This document shows positions 39,145-46,849 of a stretch of 46,849 bases of DNA, in pieces. The position numbers and the translations under genes are program-made. The DNA is taken from assembly GCF_000332055.1 (NCBI RefSeq), contig NZ_ALVZ01000190.1, forward strand, positions 1 to 46,849, in the 5' to 3' direction. This stretch comes from Xenococcus sp. PCC 7305 (GTDB taxonomy: Bacteria > Cyanobacteriota > Cyanobacteriia > Cyanobacteriales > Xenococcaceae). The notes beneath the pieces are model-generated. The model was given only the letters and a program-made list of their open reading frames with translations, did not search any database and had not been told where the DNA came from. Every line of letters starts with the position of its first letter. The first letter of the stretch is position 1.

Positions 39145-40962
39145 ATGAAAAAGCATTTAGTTTGGTACAGCATAGTTCTAGCAAATATCATCGGATTATT
39201 GCTCTCGGATGTCAGTATGGCGCAAGAAAGAGACATCAAGCAAGCCCAGAGACAGAGTGATCAGCAAGATAATAGGGAAATTTTGACTCCTTTGGGGCAA
39301 CAGTTTTTTACTCAACCGACGGCTAATCATCTGCAACGGGGAGATTTTACGATTAATGTCGATACTCGTATTTTTTTCTTACCTGATTTTGTCGAAAGTA
39401 GTGTCGATGATGAGGATACGGCAGTTAATTTTAATACAGGTTTCAGTTGGGGAATCACCGATAAACTACAAATGACGCTGCAATTTCAACATGTAGATAG
39501 TAGTTCTCCAGCTAAGCAAGGAGATTTTACTTCCGAGCGTACCGAAGACAATGAAGCAGCAGGGGAATTCAAATATCAACTATGGCGCAATAGCACTAAT
39601 ACTCAAGCTCTCAGTGGAGTAGTTTCGGCTTCTTGGGGTACTCGGGGTTTTCGGTTTATTGGGGAAGGGCAAGATGTCGAGATTAATAATCGCAATGTCT
39701 TTGTCACCTTAGCTACTCCTTTCACCGCACAAGTTAATCAGCGTTGGCAATTTAACTTTTCGCCGACTCTGACATTTTTTAACGACAAAAATGCTGCTTT
39801 CTACCATCGCCTACCTACAGACAATGATGAAGAATTTGGCACTGTTTTCGGTTTAACCGGCGGGGTTTCTTACAAGATTAATCCTCGTCTTTATCTTTGG
39901 GGTGATGCCTTTATTCCGCTGACAGGAAATAATAGTATAAGTCGAGAATCGGGAAAACCCGACACTGCGATCGCATATAATGCGGGACTTCGCTATTTAG
40001 TTAATCCTGGGCTGGCTCTGGATTTTTATGCTTCGAATACTTTTGCCAGTTTTGGCCCTCTTAGCGTCACAGCAGACCGGGACTTAGTGGCATTTGGCAC
40101 CAACCTAACTTTTATGCCAGATTTTATTGCTGCTAATCGTAAATATCAAGACTCATTTGGCAAAGAACGAATTGAGACTCCTCTAACCATAGATGGCTTA
40201 GCTTTCTTCGATGGGGGGATTGTGCCGAGTCAAAAATTTCTCTTACACCTTCAAGGAGGCAGCCAGGGAATACTGACAGCTTTGCGTTACGGATTTCTCG
40301 ATGATTTTGAGGCGGGAATTTATCTAGATTACGTCTCGGGCGATATTGATGAATCGGAACAGGGAATAAGTGGCAAAATTAGGTTTCTCAATCAAAACGA
40401 GGGCTCGCCCCTCACTCTTAGTGTTGCTACAACAGTGGGACTTACTAACCAACCTTTTGTTAATTTCCTCGCTAACGATCGCGATGAATTTGATCGCCGT
40501 GATCTCGATAAGGAAGTCCCCATATTTACTCCAGGGGGTGATGACCTGGAAGAAGGCAAGCAATTAATTGTGACACTAGCTTTGCCGATGCATTACCAAT
40601 TCGAAAATCATCATGCAGTCTGGTTGACTCCGATTGTGGGTTATGTACAACGCGAAGGTACAGAAATTGCTGGTTTTAATATTGGTGGATCGCTCTCATT
40701 ATCCGAGGAATTTAGTTTACTGGGGGAAGTGGGGGCAAATTTTGCTGGGGAAGGCAATGCCTTTAAGGGTGACAATTTAGACGATGTCATTCCTTGGACC
40801 GTCGCATTTCGTTGGAATCCTTCCAAGTTACTTAAAGTGACCACTGATAGTCAATTGGAATTATATCTAACCAATCGGGTGGGCTCTTCTACTTGGCATC
40901 AACTAAGAGTCAGAGACGATAATGATCTGGCTATCGGATTGGGTTTACAATTGCCTTTCTAA
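39145..40962 (+). CDS. β-barrel outer-membrane protein of unknown substrate
   Basis: 605 residues from ATG 39145 (MKKHLVWYSIVLANIIGLLL), a good signal peptide ending near SMAQ|E; a TTG at 39121 would add eight poorly placed residues. The rest is alternating aromatic β-strands (FTINVDTRIFFLPDF, LQMTLQFQHVD, GGVSYKINPRLYLWGDAFIP) without POTRA or SLH domains. The protein ends in LPF, the C-terminal aromatic residue recognised by the BAM machinery. I do not recognise the family; it may be a porin-like or lipid-export barrel. Confidence 0.85.
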   Translation: MKKHLVWYSIVLANIIGLLLSDVSMAQERDIKQAQRQSDQQDNREILTPLGQQFFTQPTANHLQRGDFTINVDTRIFFLPDFVESSVDDEDTAVNFNTGFSWGITDKLQMTLQFQHVDSSSPAKQGDFTSERTEDNEAAGEFKYQLWRNSTNTQALSGVVSASWGTRGFRFIGEGQDVEINNRNVFVTLATPFTAQVNQRWQFNFSPTLTFFNDKNAAFYHRLPTDNDEEFGTVFGLTGGVSYKINPRLYLWGDAFIPLTGNNSISRESGKPDTAIAYNAGLRYLVNPGLALDFYASNTFASFGPLSVTADRDLVAFGTNLTFMPDFIAANRKYQDSFGKERIETPLTIDGLAFFDGGIVPSQKFLLHLQGGSQGILTALRYGFLDDFEAGIYLDYVSGDIDESEQGISGKIRFLNQNEGSPLTLSVATTVGLTNQPFVNFLANDRDEFDRRDLDKEVPIFTPGGDDLEEGKQLIVTLALPMHYQFENHHAVWLTPIVGYVQREGTEIAGFNIGGSLSLSEEFSLLGEVGANFAGEGNAFKGDNLDDVIPWTVAFRWNPSKLLKVTTDSQLELYLTNRVGSSTWHQLRVRDDNDLAIGLGLQLPF

Positions 40963-40989
40963 AACTAATTAGTGCTTTGGATAATAAGA

Positions 40990-41060
40990 GCGGGTGAAGA
41001 GATTCGAACTCTCGACATCGACCTTGGCAAGGTCGCGCTCTACCACTGAGCTACACCCGC
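40990..41060 (-). tRNA. tRNA-Gly (GCC)
   Basis: 71 nt on the minus strand. The acceptor GCGGGTG pairs with CACCCGC, D arm GCTC...GAGC, anticodon stem CGACC-TTGCCAA-GGTCG with anticodon GCC, and T arm GAGAG-TTCGAAT-CTCTT. The 3' CCA is not encoded. Confidence 0.97.
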
Positions 41061-41180
41061 GAACTATTTGTTCACCTTTGTAAGTATCACAGAATAAATT
41101 TTTCTTGTCAAATATTTTTTTGCACGACTTGGCAATTTATGGTCTAGTCAGGACAGGTGTTGGGTTTTAGGTGATAGGTT

Positions 41181-41290
41181 TTAGGGCACAAAGAGCTATA
41201 TAGCACTACGTATTTTTGTTCCCTGTTCCCTGTTCCCTGTTCCCTTTCACCAAATTATATATGCCCTAACTATTTTTTGTAGTGCTATAT
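41181..41290. repeat. Interleaved inverted repeats with a GTTCCCT array inside
   Basis: Two pairs: TTAGGGCA (41181-41188) with TGCCCTAA (41262-41269), and ATATAGCACTAC (41198-41209) with GTAGTGCTATAT (41279-41290). They cross in pseudoknot order. Between them lie four GTTCCCT units (41218-41245). The whole element lies between tRNA-Gly and the hydrolase gene. Confidence 0.65.
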
Positions 41291-41303
41291 TTTGATTTTT
41301 CAA

Positions 41304-42017
41304 TTAACCAACAGCTTGCCAAGTTGTAATGTCATGGAACAAATTCTCGTAGCCTTCGATATTAGGATGTAGCCCATCTTCTCCATATTGCGATCGCAAC
41401 CAGTTTTCCCCTCTAGATAACCATAAGTCAAATAAATCCAAATAGGGAATCTGTCTTTCCTGACAAGCTTTGAGCGTAGCTTCTTTGTAACGATATTGAT
41501 CGAGATGGTTGTAATAAAGACAATCGTAAAAAGGCATTTTAGACTCATCTACGGGAATCATGCCGACAAAAAACACCGGAGCAAGACTAGTGGCCAAATC
41601 CAGTAAGGTCGTTAATTGCTGCTGGAACGCGACAAAATCGCTAAATAATCTGCCGTCTGGTTTACCCAGGCGAGGAGAATCATTTGTGCCTACTGAAAGC
41701 AAAATTGCATCGGGTACTTGAGATCGCAATTCTCCCCGACGATGGAATTCTATGGGTAAGCGCTGAGTCACATTCACTAGGCGATCGCCTCTGACTCCCA
41801 AATTATATAACACGCGATCGCCTGATTCTGGAGACATCCATTGACGACGTAATCTTTCTACCCAACCACCACCAACAAAATCTCCGTAACCATAAACAAT
41901 GCTGTCACCGATCGCAATTATCTTGAGAGGAGTTTTACTTTGCAGTTGAGATAAGGACTGAGGTACAGATTTAATAGTTGAGGGAGCAGCGTGATCAGTA
42001 GAAATGAGAGTTGTCAT
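41304..42017 (-). CDS. SGNH/GDSL-type hydrolase
   Basis: 237 residues. The nucleophile Ser39 is in IIAIGDSIVYGYG, the oxyanion Gly74 and Asn112 (SVGTND) follow, and Asp214/His217 are in DGLHPN. This is the full SGNH set, so an active esterase or lipase is likely. There is no signal peptide or membrane span. The substrate cannot be predicted. A GTTCCCT repeat element lies just after the stop. Confidence 0.92.
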   Translation of the reverse strand: MTTLISTDHAAPSTIKSVPQSLSQLQSKTPLKIIAIGDSIVYGYGDFVGGGWVERLRRQWMSPESGDRVLYNLGVRGDRLVNVTQRLPIEFHRRGELRSQVPDAILLSVGTNDSPRLGKPDGRLFSDFVAFQQQLTTLLDLATSLAPVFFVGMIPVDESKMPFYDCLYYNHLDQYRYKEATLKACQERQIPYLDLFDLWLSRGENWLRSQYGEDGLHPNIEGYENLFHDITTWQAVG

Positions 42018-42125
42018 AAATGAGTGTTATTTAAATTCGTTAAAAAAAATCAGCTTAATATTTATACATATTATCTGATCACTCGCGTTTCGTCTCATTT
42101 ATATATCCTATGAGGGAAAATGGCG

Positions 42126-42186
42126 TAATGGGTAATGGGTAATGGGTAATGGGTAATGGGTAATAAGTAATAAGTAATGGGTAATG
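42126..42186. repeat. Heptamer array, TAATGGG/TAATAAG type
   Basis: About nine units: five TAATGGG, two TAATAAG, then TAATGGG and a partial unit. The array abuts the stop codon of the TIGR04376-type gene (42188). Confidence 0.85.
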
Positions 42187-42187
42187 A

Positions 42188-42769
42188 TCAATGATTAATG
42201 TTTTTCTTGATTTGTTCTAATTCTGACTCAACTTCCAACTCTTGGAATTTTGCCTCTAGTGGGTCGCTTGTCGAACTGTTATCACTGTGATTATTATTCA
42301 TGCCTTGATTCCAACCCTTAGTATAGCGATCGCTATAGGTTTCATTATTGGCAGATTTTATTTCGGCAGACTTGGCTTTGACTGCTTCAAGTCTCTGTTG
42401 AATCTGCTGTAAAAGCTCTTTGGCTCGGGGAATCTGCTTCTTTGTCCCCTCCATTTTTCCCCAAACTTGATTGCCTTGTCGCAACAGAGCAGCTTCTCTT
42501 TCTTTGGCTGCTTCTGCGAGATCCCGTCTGCCTGCTGCTGTAGCTGTGTCCACCCGAGTATGCCAGAGTTTAATCTTCTCTGCGATCGTGATAATCTCGG
42601 CCTGTAAGGCCTTTTCCTTAAGTTGAAACTCGACAATCAGACTTTTGGTGTCTCGCTCTTGTTCTTTGAGCTGCTCTTCTAAGGCTGAAAGTTCTAGATG
42701 GGGATGCTTGCGTAAAAAATCCTCTAATTGCTTTTCAACAAATTGGTTAATATTATCAAATAAGCCCAT
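42188..42769 (-). CDS. TIGR04376-type coiled-coil protein
   Basis: 193 residues from ATG 42769 (MGLFDNINQFVEKQLEDFLR), the family-typical start. A longer reading from 42856 only translates through tRNA-Asp and is rejected. Most of residues 20-145 is coiled coil, with a PspA/IM30-like look, followed by a Asn/Ser-rich tail. Proteins of this type are conserved in cyanobacteria and have no established function. tRNA-Asp lies 38 bp upstream on the same strand. Confidence 0.88.
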   Translation of the reverse strand: MGLFDNINQFVEKQLEDFLRKHPHLELSALEEQLKEQERDTKSLIVEFQLKEKALQAEIITIAEKIKLWHTRVDTATAAGRRDLAEAAKEREAALLRQGNQVWGKMEGTKKQIPRAKELLQQIQQRLEAVKAKSAEIKSANNETYSDRYTKGWNQGMNNNHSDNSSTSDPLEAKFQELEVESELEQIKKNINH

Positions 42770-42807
42770 AGACCATAGCGGAGTCAACGCAAGGTAATAA
42801 TTAGAAC

Positions 42808-42881
42808 GGGACTGACGGGGCTCGAACCCGCGACCTCCTGCGTGACAGGCAGGCATTCTAAACCAACTGAACTACAGTCCC
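42808..42881 (-). tRNA. tRNA-Asp (GTC)
   Basis: 74 nt on the minus strand. Acceptor GGGACTG pairs with CAGTCCC; the D arm is GTTC...GAAT, the anticodon stem-loop CCTGC-CTGTCAC-GCAGG carries GTC, and the T arm is CGGG-TTCGAGC-CCCG. No encoded CCA. Confidence 0.97.
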
Positions 42882-43001
42882 AAATAAGTCACGAATAACA
42901 TGGTAGATTGTTTTGTCCTAGTTGTCAAACTTTTTAGAATCTGTTGGCATAATTGTCATTGGAAATGAGAGAATAATAAGTCATGTAAACTGCTAGCTGG
43001 A

Positions 43002-44192
43002 ATGATGAGTTTGGACTGGATTAAACGCGCCGATCGCCTAAGTGCCTTACCCCCCTATGTTTTTGCTCGTTTAGATGAGCTGAAAGCCCGAGCAAGAGAA
43101 CAGGGTTTGGACCTCATAGATCTGGGAATGGGTAATCCTGACGGGGCAGCACCTCAACCGATAATTGATGCTGCGATCGCAGCTTTAGCAGAACCGCAAA
43201 ATCATGGTTATCCTCCCTTTGAAGGCACAGCTAGTTTTCGCGCTAGCATCACTACTTGGTATCAACGCTGTTATGGAGTGGATCTTGACCCAGACAGCGA
43301 AGTTCTCCCCACCATTGGCTCCAAAGAAGGTTTAGGACATTTAGCCCTAGCTTATATCAATCCTGGAGATTTGGTGCTCGTGCCCAGTCCTTCCTATCCC
43401 GCCCATTTTCGTGGTCCTTTAATTGCTGGAGGACAAATTTATGATCTCAAACTCACAGCAGAACAAGATTGGCTAATTGACTTGGATGCGATACCTGAAG
43501 ATGTCGCCCAAAAAGCCAAAATGCTCTACTTTAATTATCCGAATAACCCGACCACTGCCACGGCACCTCGGGAATTTTTTGAGGAGGTAGTTGCCTTTGC
43601 CCGTCATTATTCCATTTTGCTCGTTCATGACCTATGTTACGCAGAATTAGCTTTTGACGGTTATCAACCCACCAGCTTATTAGAAATTCCTGGAGCCAAG
43701 GACATTGGTGTCGAATTCCACACTCTCTCCAAAACCTATAATATGGCAGGCTGGCGTGTTGGATTTGTGGTGGGCAATTCCGATATCATCCAAGGTCTAC
43801 GCACTCTCAAAACAAATTTGGACTATGGAATTTTTGCCACCATTCAAAAAGCAGCTGAAACAGCTCTCCAGTTACCTGACAAATATATCCAGGATGTTCA
43901 AAAACGTTACAGTGAAAGAAGGGATTTTTTAATTCAAGGTTTAGGAGAACTCGGATGGTCAATTCCCCCATCACAAGCAACTATGTATCTCTGGATACCC
44001 ACTCCTGTCGGGGTTGGTGCCACAGAATTTGCCCTTGATGTTTTGCAGAAAACTGGAGTGGTTTTAACCCCTGGTAATGCTTTTGGCGAAGCGGGAGAAG
44101 GTTACGTTAGAGTTAGTCTGATTGCTGACCTTGATCGCCTGCAAGAAGTTCTAAATCGTTTTCACCAAGCAGGAATTAGATATAAGGGATAA
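43002..44192 (+). CDS. Class I/II aminotransferase (LL-diaminopimelate aminotransferase-like)
   Basis: 396 residues, PLP fold type I. The PLP Lys is Lys244 in HTLSKTYNMAGWRVGF, with the conserved YPNNPT (179-184) and Asp210/Tyr213 (HDLCYAELAF) around the cofactor. The N-terminal segment LSALPPYVFARLDELKARA is typical of the cyanobacterial DapL-like/AspC-related group. The amino-donor specificity is not decidable by eye. The last codons and the TAA stop are made of GGGATAA repeat units (44184-44192). Confidence 0.9.
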   Translation: MMSLDWIKRADRLSALPPYVFARLDELKARAREQGLDLIDLGMGNPDGAAPQPIIDAAIAALAEPQNHGYPPFEGTASFRASITTWYQRCYGVDLDPDSEVLPTIGSKEGLGHLALAYINPGDLVLVPSPSYPAHFRGPLIAGGQIYDLKLTAEQDWLIDLDAIPEDVAQKAKMLYFNYPNNPTTATAPREFFEEVVAFARHYSILLVHDLCYAELAFDGYQPTSLLEIPGAKDIGVEFHTLSKTYNMAGWRVGFVVGNSDIIQGLRTLKTNLDYGIFATIQKAAETALQLPDKYIQDVQKRYSERRDFLIQGLGELGWSIPPSQATMYLWIPTPVGVGATEFALDVLQKTGVVLTPGNAFGEAGEGYVRVSLIADLDRLQEVLNRFHQAGIRYKG

Positions 44193-44216
44193 GGGATGAG
44201 GGATGAAGGATGAGGA
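44184..44216. repeat. Heptamer array, GGGATAA/GGGATGA type, over a stop codon
   Basis: Four to five units. The first (GGGATAA, 44186-44192) contains the last Gly codon and the TAA stop of the aminotransferase gene. Confidence 0.85.
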
Positions 44217-44258
44217 AGGAGTGCTAGTGTCGTTTCGCGGAAGTAATGAGAATTAATT

Positions 44259-44321
44259 AAGTAATAAGTAATGAGTAATGAGTAATGAGTAATAAGTAAT
44301 AAGTAATGAGTAATGAGTAAT
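44259..44321. repeat. Heptamer array, AAGTAAT/GAGTAAT type, at the panD start
   Basis: Nine exact 7-nt units (AAGTAAT or GAGTAAT). The last two bases of the ninth unit plus the next G form the panD start codon. Confidence 0.9.
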
Positions 44322-44742
44322 GAATCATCAAGCAACCATTAGATTAATGCATGCCAAGCTGCACCGCGTTACCGTGACTGAAGCCAATGTTAACTATATT
44401 GGCAGTATTACTGTAGATAAGGACTTGCTCGATCGCGTAGGAATCTTGCCCCTCGAAGAAGTTGATGTGATTAATCTCGATAATGGTAAACGTTGGTCTA
44501 CCTATGCAATTCCTGGAGAAGCAGGTTCTGGAGAGATTTGTCCCAATGGAGGGGCGGCCTTGCTCTGTAAGCCAGGAGATTTATTGATTATCATCGCCTA
44601 TGAAGAACGCGATCGCTCAGATGTCCTCACCAAGGGTCATCAAGCAAAAGTCTTGGTTGTTGATGAGCATAATCGCTGTCAGAAGTTTATGTCTCAAAAT
44701 CTCACTTCAGAAAATAATAAAATCGAATTTTCTTCTATCTAA
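44320..44742 (+). CDS. panD: Aspartate 1-decarboxylase
   Basis: 140 residues. PanD makes β-alanine from aspartate for pantothenate and coenzyme A. The zymogen self-cleaves between Gly28 and Ser29 (NYIGSITVD) to form the pyruvoyl group; the conserved Lys is in [19 protein letters not shown] fits cyanobacterial homologues, so the upstream start MNHQA is right, not the internal Met10. The start codon lies at the end of the heptamer array and only a GAG from a repeat unit resembles a ribosome site. Confidence 0.95.
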   Translation: MNHQATIRLMHAKLHRVTVTEANVNYIGSITVDKDLLDRVGILPLEEVDVINLDNGKRWSTYAIPGEAGSGEICPNGGAALLCKPGDLLIIIAYEERDRSDVLTKGHQAKVLVVDEHNRCQKFMSQNLTSENNKIEFSSI

Positions 44743-45094
44743 AGGCGAAATCAGTTCAACTTCTTGAAGGGGCGGTTTCTTCTTTGTTTCTAAAATATAG
44801 ATGATTATCTATTGTACTAATACAATCAGGGCCATGTCTCAGTGATAGTACTATAAAGCCTAAGTAATAACACTATTATTCTCCGTAATAACACCTAAGC
44901 ATTCTACGGAGTTAATTTTTGTCCCTAAGTAATAATCCGGATGAAATATCAAAATCAATCATTACAATCATTGTATATATAGTTATTTGGCCTCAAGATC
45001 ATATCCGTTGATATGCTGAGAGCTAATTCTAATTATTTATGTATGTTTTTGTAGTTCGATTTTTTTTAGTTCAAATCATCCAATACTTAGCAAA
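44743..45094. promoter_or_regulatory. Intergenic region between panD and the carbamoyltransferase gene
   Basis: 352 bp, no gene. CCTAAGTAATAA occurs twice (44859-44870 and 44924-44935), with a third CCTAAG at 44894-44899. A stem CTCCGTA (44881-44887) with TACGGAG (44905-44911) precedes a T-rich run and could be a terminator. The last 150 bp is AT-rich leader. Confidence 0.45.
44881..44920 (+). terminator. Weak intrinsic terminator candidate
   Basis: A 7-bp stem CTCCGTA/TACGGAG with a 17-nt loop is followed by TTAATTTTTG. The loop is long and the site is about 140 bp after panD. Confidence 0.35.
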
Positions 45095-46813
45095 ATGAAC
45101 AATCCTAATAAGTATATTCTCGGTATTAATTCTGCTTACCATGAATCCTCTGCTTGTTTAATCAATAATGGTCAAGTTGTAATCGCCGTTGAGGAGGAAA
45201 GACTCAATCGTATTAAACATGCAAAACCCGCAAAAGTTGACAATCCCCATATTTTGCCTTTTAAATCGATACAACTTTGTTTAGACAAAGCAGGCATTGG
45301 GTTTCAAGATATAGATCAAATAGGTTACTCCTTCAATCCAGAAAGAAGATTGCTCAACAGGGATCTGCAACAACCTTGTATTGATGGTGATTGGGGTAGT
45401 AAATCAGGAGAAGAACTTTTTTATCAAAAACTACAAGAAATAATTCAGATTCTCAGTGATTTTGCAGGGGAAGACCTCAGCCGTAAGTTAAAATGGCTCG
45501 ACCACCATTTATGTCATGCGGCAAGTGCCTATTTTGTCTCACCCTATGAAGATGCGGCGGTTCTTGTTATCGATGGAATTGGCGAGTTTGAATCCACTAC
45601 TATGTACCAGGGTAAGGGTAATAAATTATCGGAATTAAATAGCATCAAATATCCCAATAGCCTAGGATTTTTATGGGAAAAAATGGCAGAATTTCTGGGT
45701 TTTAGCGAGTATGATGCCTGCAAGATTATGGGGCTAGCTTCCTATGGTCACTATAGTTACTATTACAATACATTTAAGCAATTTATTCAAACTGGCCCAG
45801 GAAGTTTTTCGATAGACAATGATGTTTTGCAGTTTAGACTTAATGAGTTTACTGGCCTAGAAAGATTATTTGGAGCTAAACGCGCAGCCGATCAGGAATT
45901 GGCAGAACGCCATACTGACATTGCCGCCGCATTGCAAAAAATTACCGAGGAGATCGTCTTAGAACTAGGGGCTGATCTTTATCGCCGCACAAAAAGTAAG
46001 AATCTTTGTCTTGCTGGCGGTGTTGCTTTAAACTGCGTTTGCAACGGTGTCTTACAAGAACATAGCCCCTACGAGAACATCTATATTCAACCTGCGGCTC
46101 ATGATGCAGGAACTGCGATCGGCGCAGCCTATATTTTATGGAATCAGGTTTTAGATAATCCGAAAACCTATGTCATGGATAATCCTTATTTGGGTCCAGA
46201 ATATACGGACGATGAGATCCGAGATGTTCTCGATAGTCAGAATTTGAAATATTCCTATCATGAAAACATCGAAGAAGTTGCTGCTGGGTTGATTGCTAAA
46301 GGATATATTATCGGTTGGTTTCAAGGAAAAGCAGAAATTGGCCCTAGAGCATTAGGCAATAGATCTTTACTCGCAGATCCTCGACATCCTTATATGAAGG
46401 ATATTATTAATATGAAGGTCAAAAAGAGAGAGGGTTTTCGTCCCTTTGCTCCCTCAGTTTTGGCAGAAAAAGCCGATGAATGGTTTAGAATTCCCAATAG
46501 ACAAAATCCTTCCAACTTTATGTTGATTGCTTATGATGTTCTTAAACATCAACAAGAATTGATTCCTGCTGTGACTCATGTTGATGGTACAAGCCGAGTC
46601 CAAACTGTAGAGAAATCATTTAATTCTAAGTATCATAAATTGATAGAAGAATTTGAAAAAATTACTAACATCCCGATTGTTCTTAACACTTCCTTGAACA
46701 AGATGGAGCCTGTTGTTTGTAGCCCAGAAGATGCAGTTAATACGATGAAAAAAGCCCATTTATATTATCTGGTTGTGGGCAATTTTGTGGTCGACAATAC
46801 TTGGTCTAAGTAA
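45095..46813 (+). CDS. NodU/CmcH-family carbamoyltransferase
   Basis: 572 residues, full length. The N-terminal Kae1/ASKHA-like domain has ILGINSAYHESSACLI, DHHLCHAASAYFVSP (136-150) and LAGGVALNCVCNGVL. The C-terminal carbamoyltransferase domain has GKAEIGPRALGNRSLLADPR, FRPFAPSVL and IPIVLNTSLN. These enzymes transfer the carbamoyl group of carbamoyl phosphate, through an adenylated intermediate, to hydroxyl groups of natural products or glycans. No biosynthetic partner gene is in the window; it may lie to the right. The stop (TAA, 46811-46813) sits inside an AAGTAAT array. Confidence 0.94.
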   Translation: MNNPNKYILGINSAYHESSACLINNGQVVIAVEEERLNRIKHAKPAKVDNPHILPFKSIQLCLDKAGIGFQDIDQIGYSFNPERRLLNRDLQQPCIDGDWGSKSGEELFYQKLQEIIQILSDFAGEDLSRKLKWLDHHLCHAASAYFVSPYEDAAVLVIDGIGEFESTTMYQGKGNKLSELNSIKYPNSLGFLWEKMAEFLGFSEYDACKIMGLASYGHYSYYYNTFKQFIQTGPGSFSIDNDVLQFRLNEFTGLERLFGAKRAADQELAERHTDIAAALQKITEEIVLELGADLYRRTKSKNLCLAGGVALNCVCNGVLQEHSPYENIYIQPAAHDAGTAIGAAYILWNQVLDNPKTYVMDNPYLGPEYTDDEIRDVLDSQNLKYSYHENIEEVAAGLIAKGYIIGWFQGKAEIGPRALGNRSLLADPRHPYMKDIINMKVKKREGFRPFAPSVLAEKADEWFRIPNRQNPSNFMLIAYDVLKHQQELIPAVTHVDGTSRVQTVEKSFNSKYHKLIEEFEKITNIPIVLNTSLNKMEPVVCSPEDAVNTMKKAHLYYLVVGNFVVDNTWSK

Positions 46814-46849
46814 TAAGTAATAAGTAATAAGTAATAAGTAATAAGTAAT
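46808..46849. repeat. Heptamer array, AAGTAAT x6, reaching the window edge
   Basis: Six exact AAGTAAT units, open at the window end. The first unit holds the last Lys codon and the stop of the carbamoyltransferase gene. Confidence 0.9.

Noticed and set aside
42770-42856. N-terminal extension of the TIGR04376-type protein
   Set aside because: The extra residues translate through tRNA-Asp; the family-typical start is ATG 42769.

Overview
The window is chromosomal DNA from a cyanobacterium. It carries psaA-psaB (photosystem I core), chlH (magnesium chelatase H subunit), thiC behind a TPP riboswitch, recA, panD, a cyanobacterial Nfu scaffold and the coiled-coil TIGR04376-type protein. Many copies of the HIP1 octamer GCGATCGC and intergenic heptanucleotide repeat arrays are also typical of cyanobacteria. 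The DNA is AT-rich. No heterocyst or nitrogenase gene is present, so I do not assign a genus; PsaA resembles that of unicellular/chroococcalean lineages.

Region 1 (1-9.6 kb) is an envelope and secretion region. It holds the N-terminal part of a giant cadherin/tandem-95 repeat protein (cut by the window edge), an exported CHAT-domain putative cysteine protease in the same orientation, a divergent ShlB/FhaC-type two-partner-secretion transporter, an exported fasciclin (FAS1) protein and a DUF554 membrane protein.

Region 2 (9.6-15.4 kb) is accessory. It has an unrecognised 580-residue membrane-anchored protein with a REP-like element inside its reading frame, a NERD nuclease + UvrD-like helicase + pentapeptide-repeat fusion preceded by a small ribbon-helix-helix-like gene (a strong hairpin lies between the two), and a small hypothetical gene.

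Region 3 (15.5-22.3 kb) has recA, a divergent membrane protein, a small RTX protein, a single-span acidic protein, a REC-GGDEF diguanylate cyclase and a sugar-nucleotide pyrophosphorylase. Region 4 (22.5-36.7 kb) is the photosynthesis and cofactor block: chlH with a perfect HLR1 (RpaB) motif upstream, a small membrane protein, thiC, a TVP38-like membrane protein, a Glu-rich lipoprotein, then psaA-psaB with a clear terminator.

Region 5 (36.8-46.8 kb) is housekeeping: nfu, a SodX-like S26 peptidase, a NarL/Ycf29-like regulator, PLPBP (YggS), a β-barrel outer-membrane protein, tRNA-Gly, an SGNH hydrolase, the TIGR04376-type protein, tRNA-Asp, a DapL-like aminotransferase, panD and a carbamoyltransferase. 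The most distinctive features of the window are the NERD-helicase-pentapeptide fusion, the CHAT/TpsB/adhesin neighbourhood, and heptamer arrays that touch or supply stop codons (three genes), a start codon (panD) and the 5' side of the thiC riboswitch. I found no CRISPR array, insertion sequence, rRNA or prophage.
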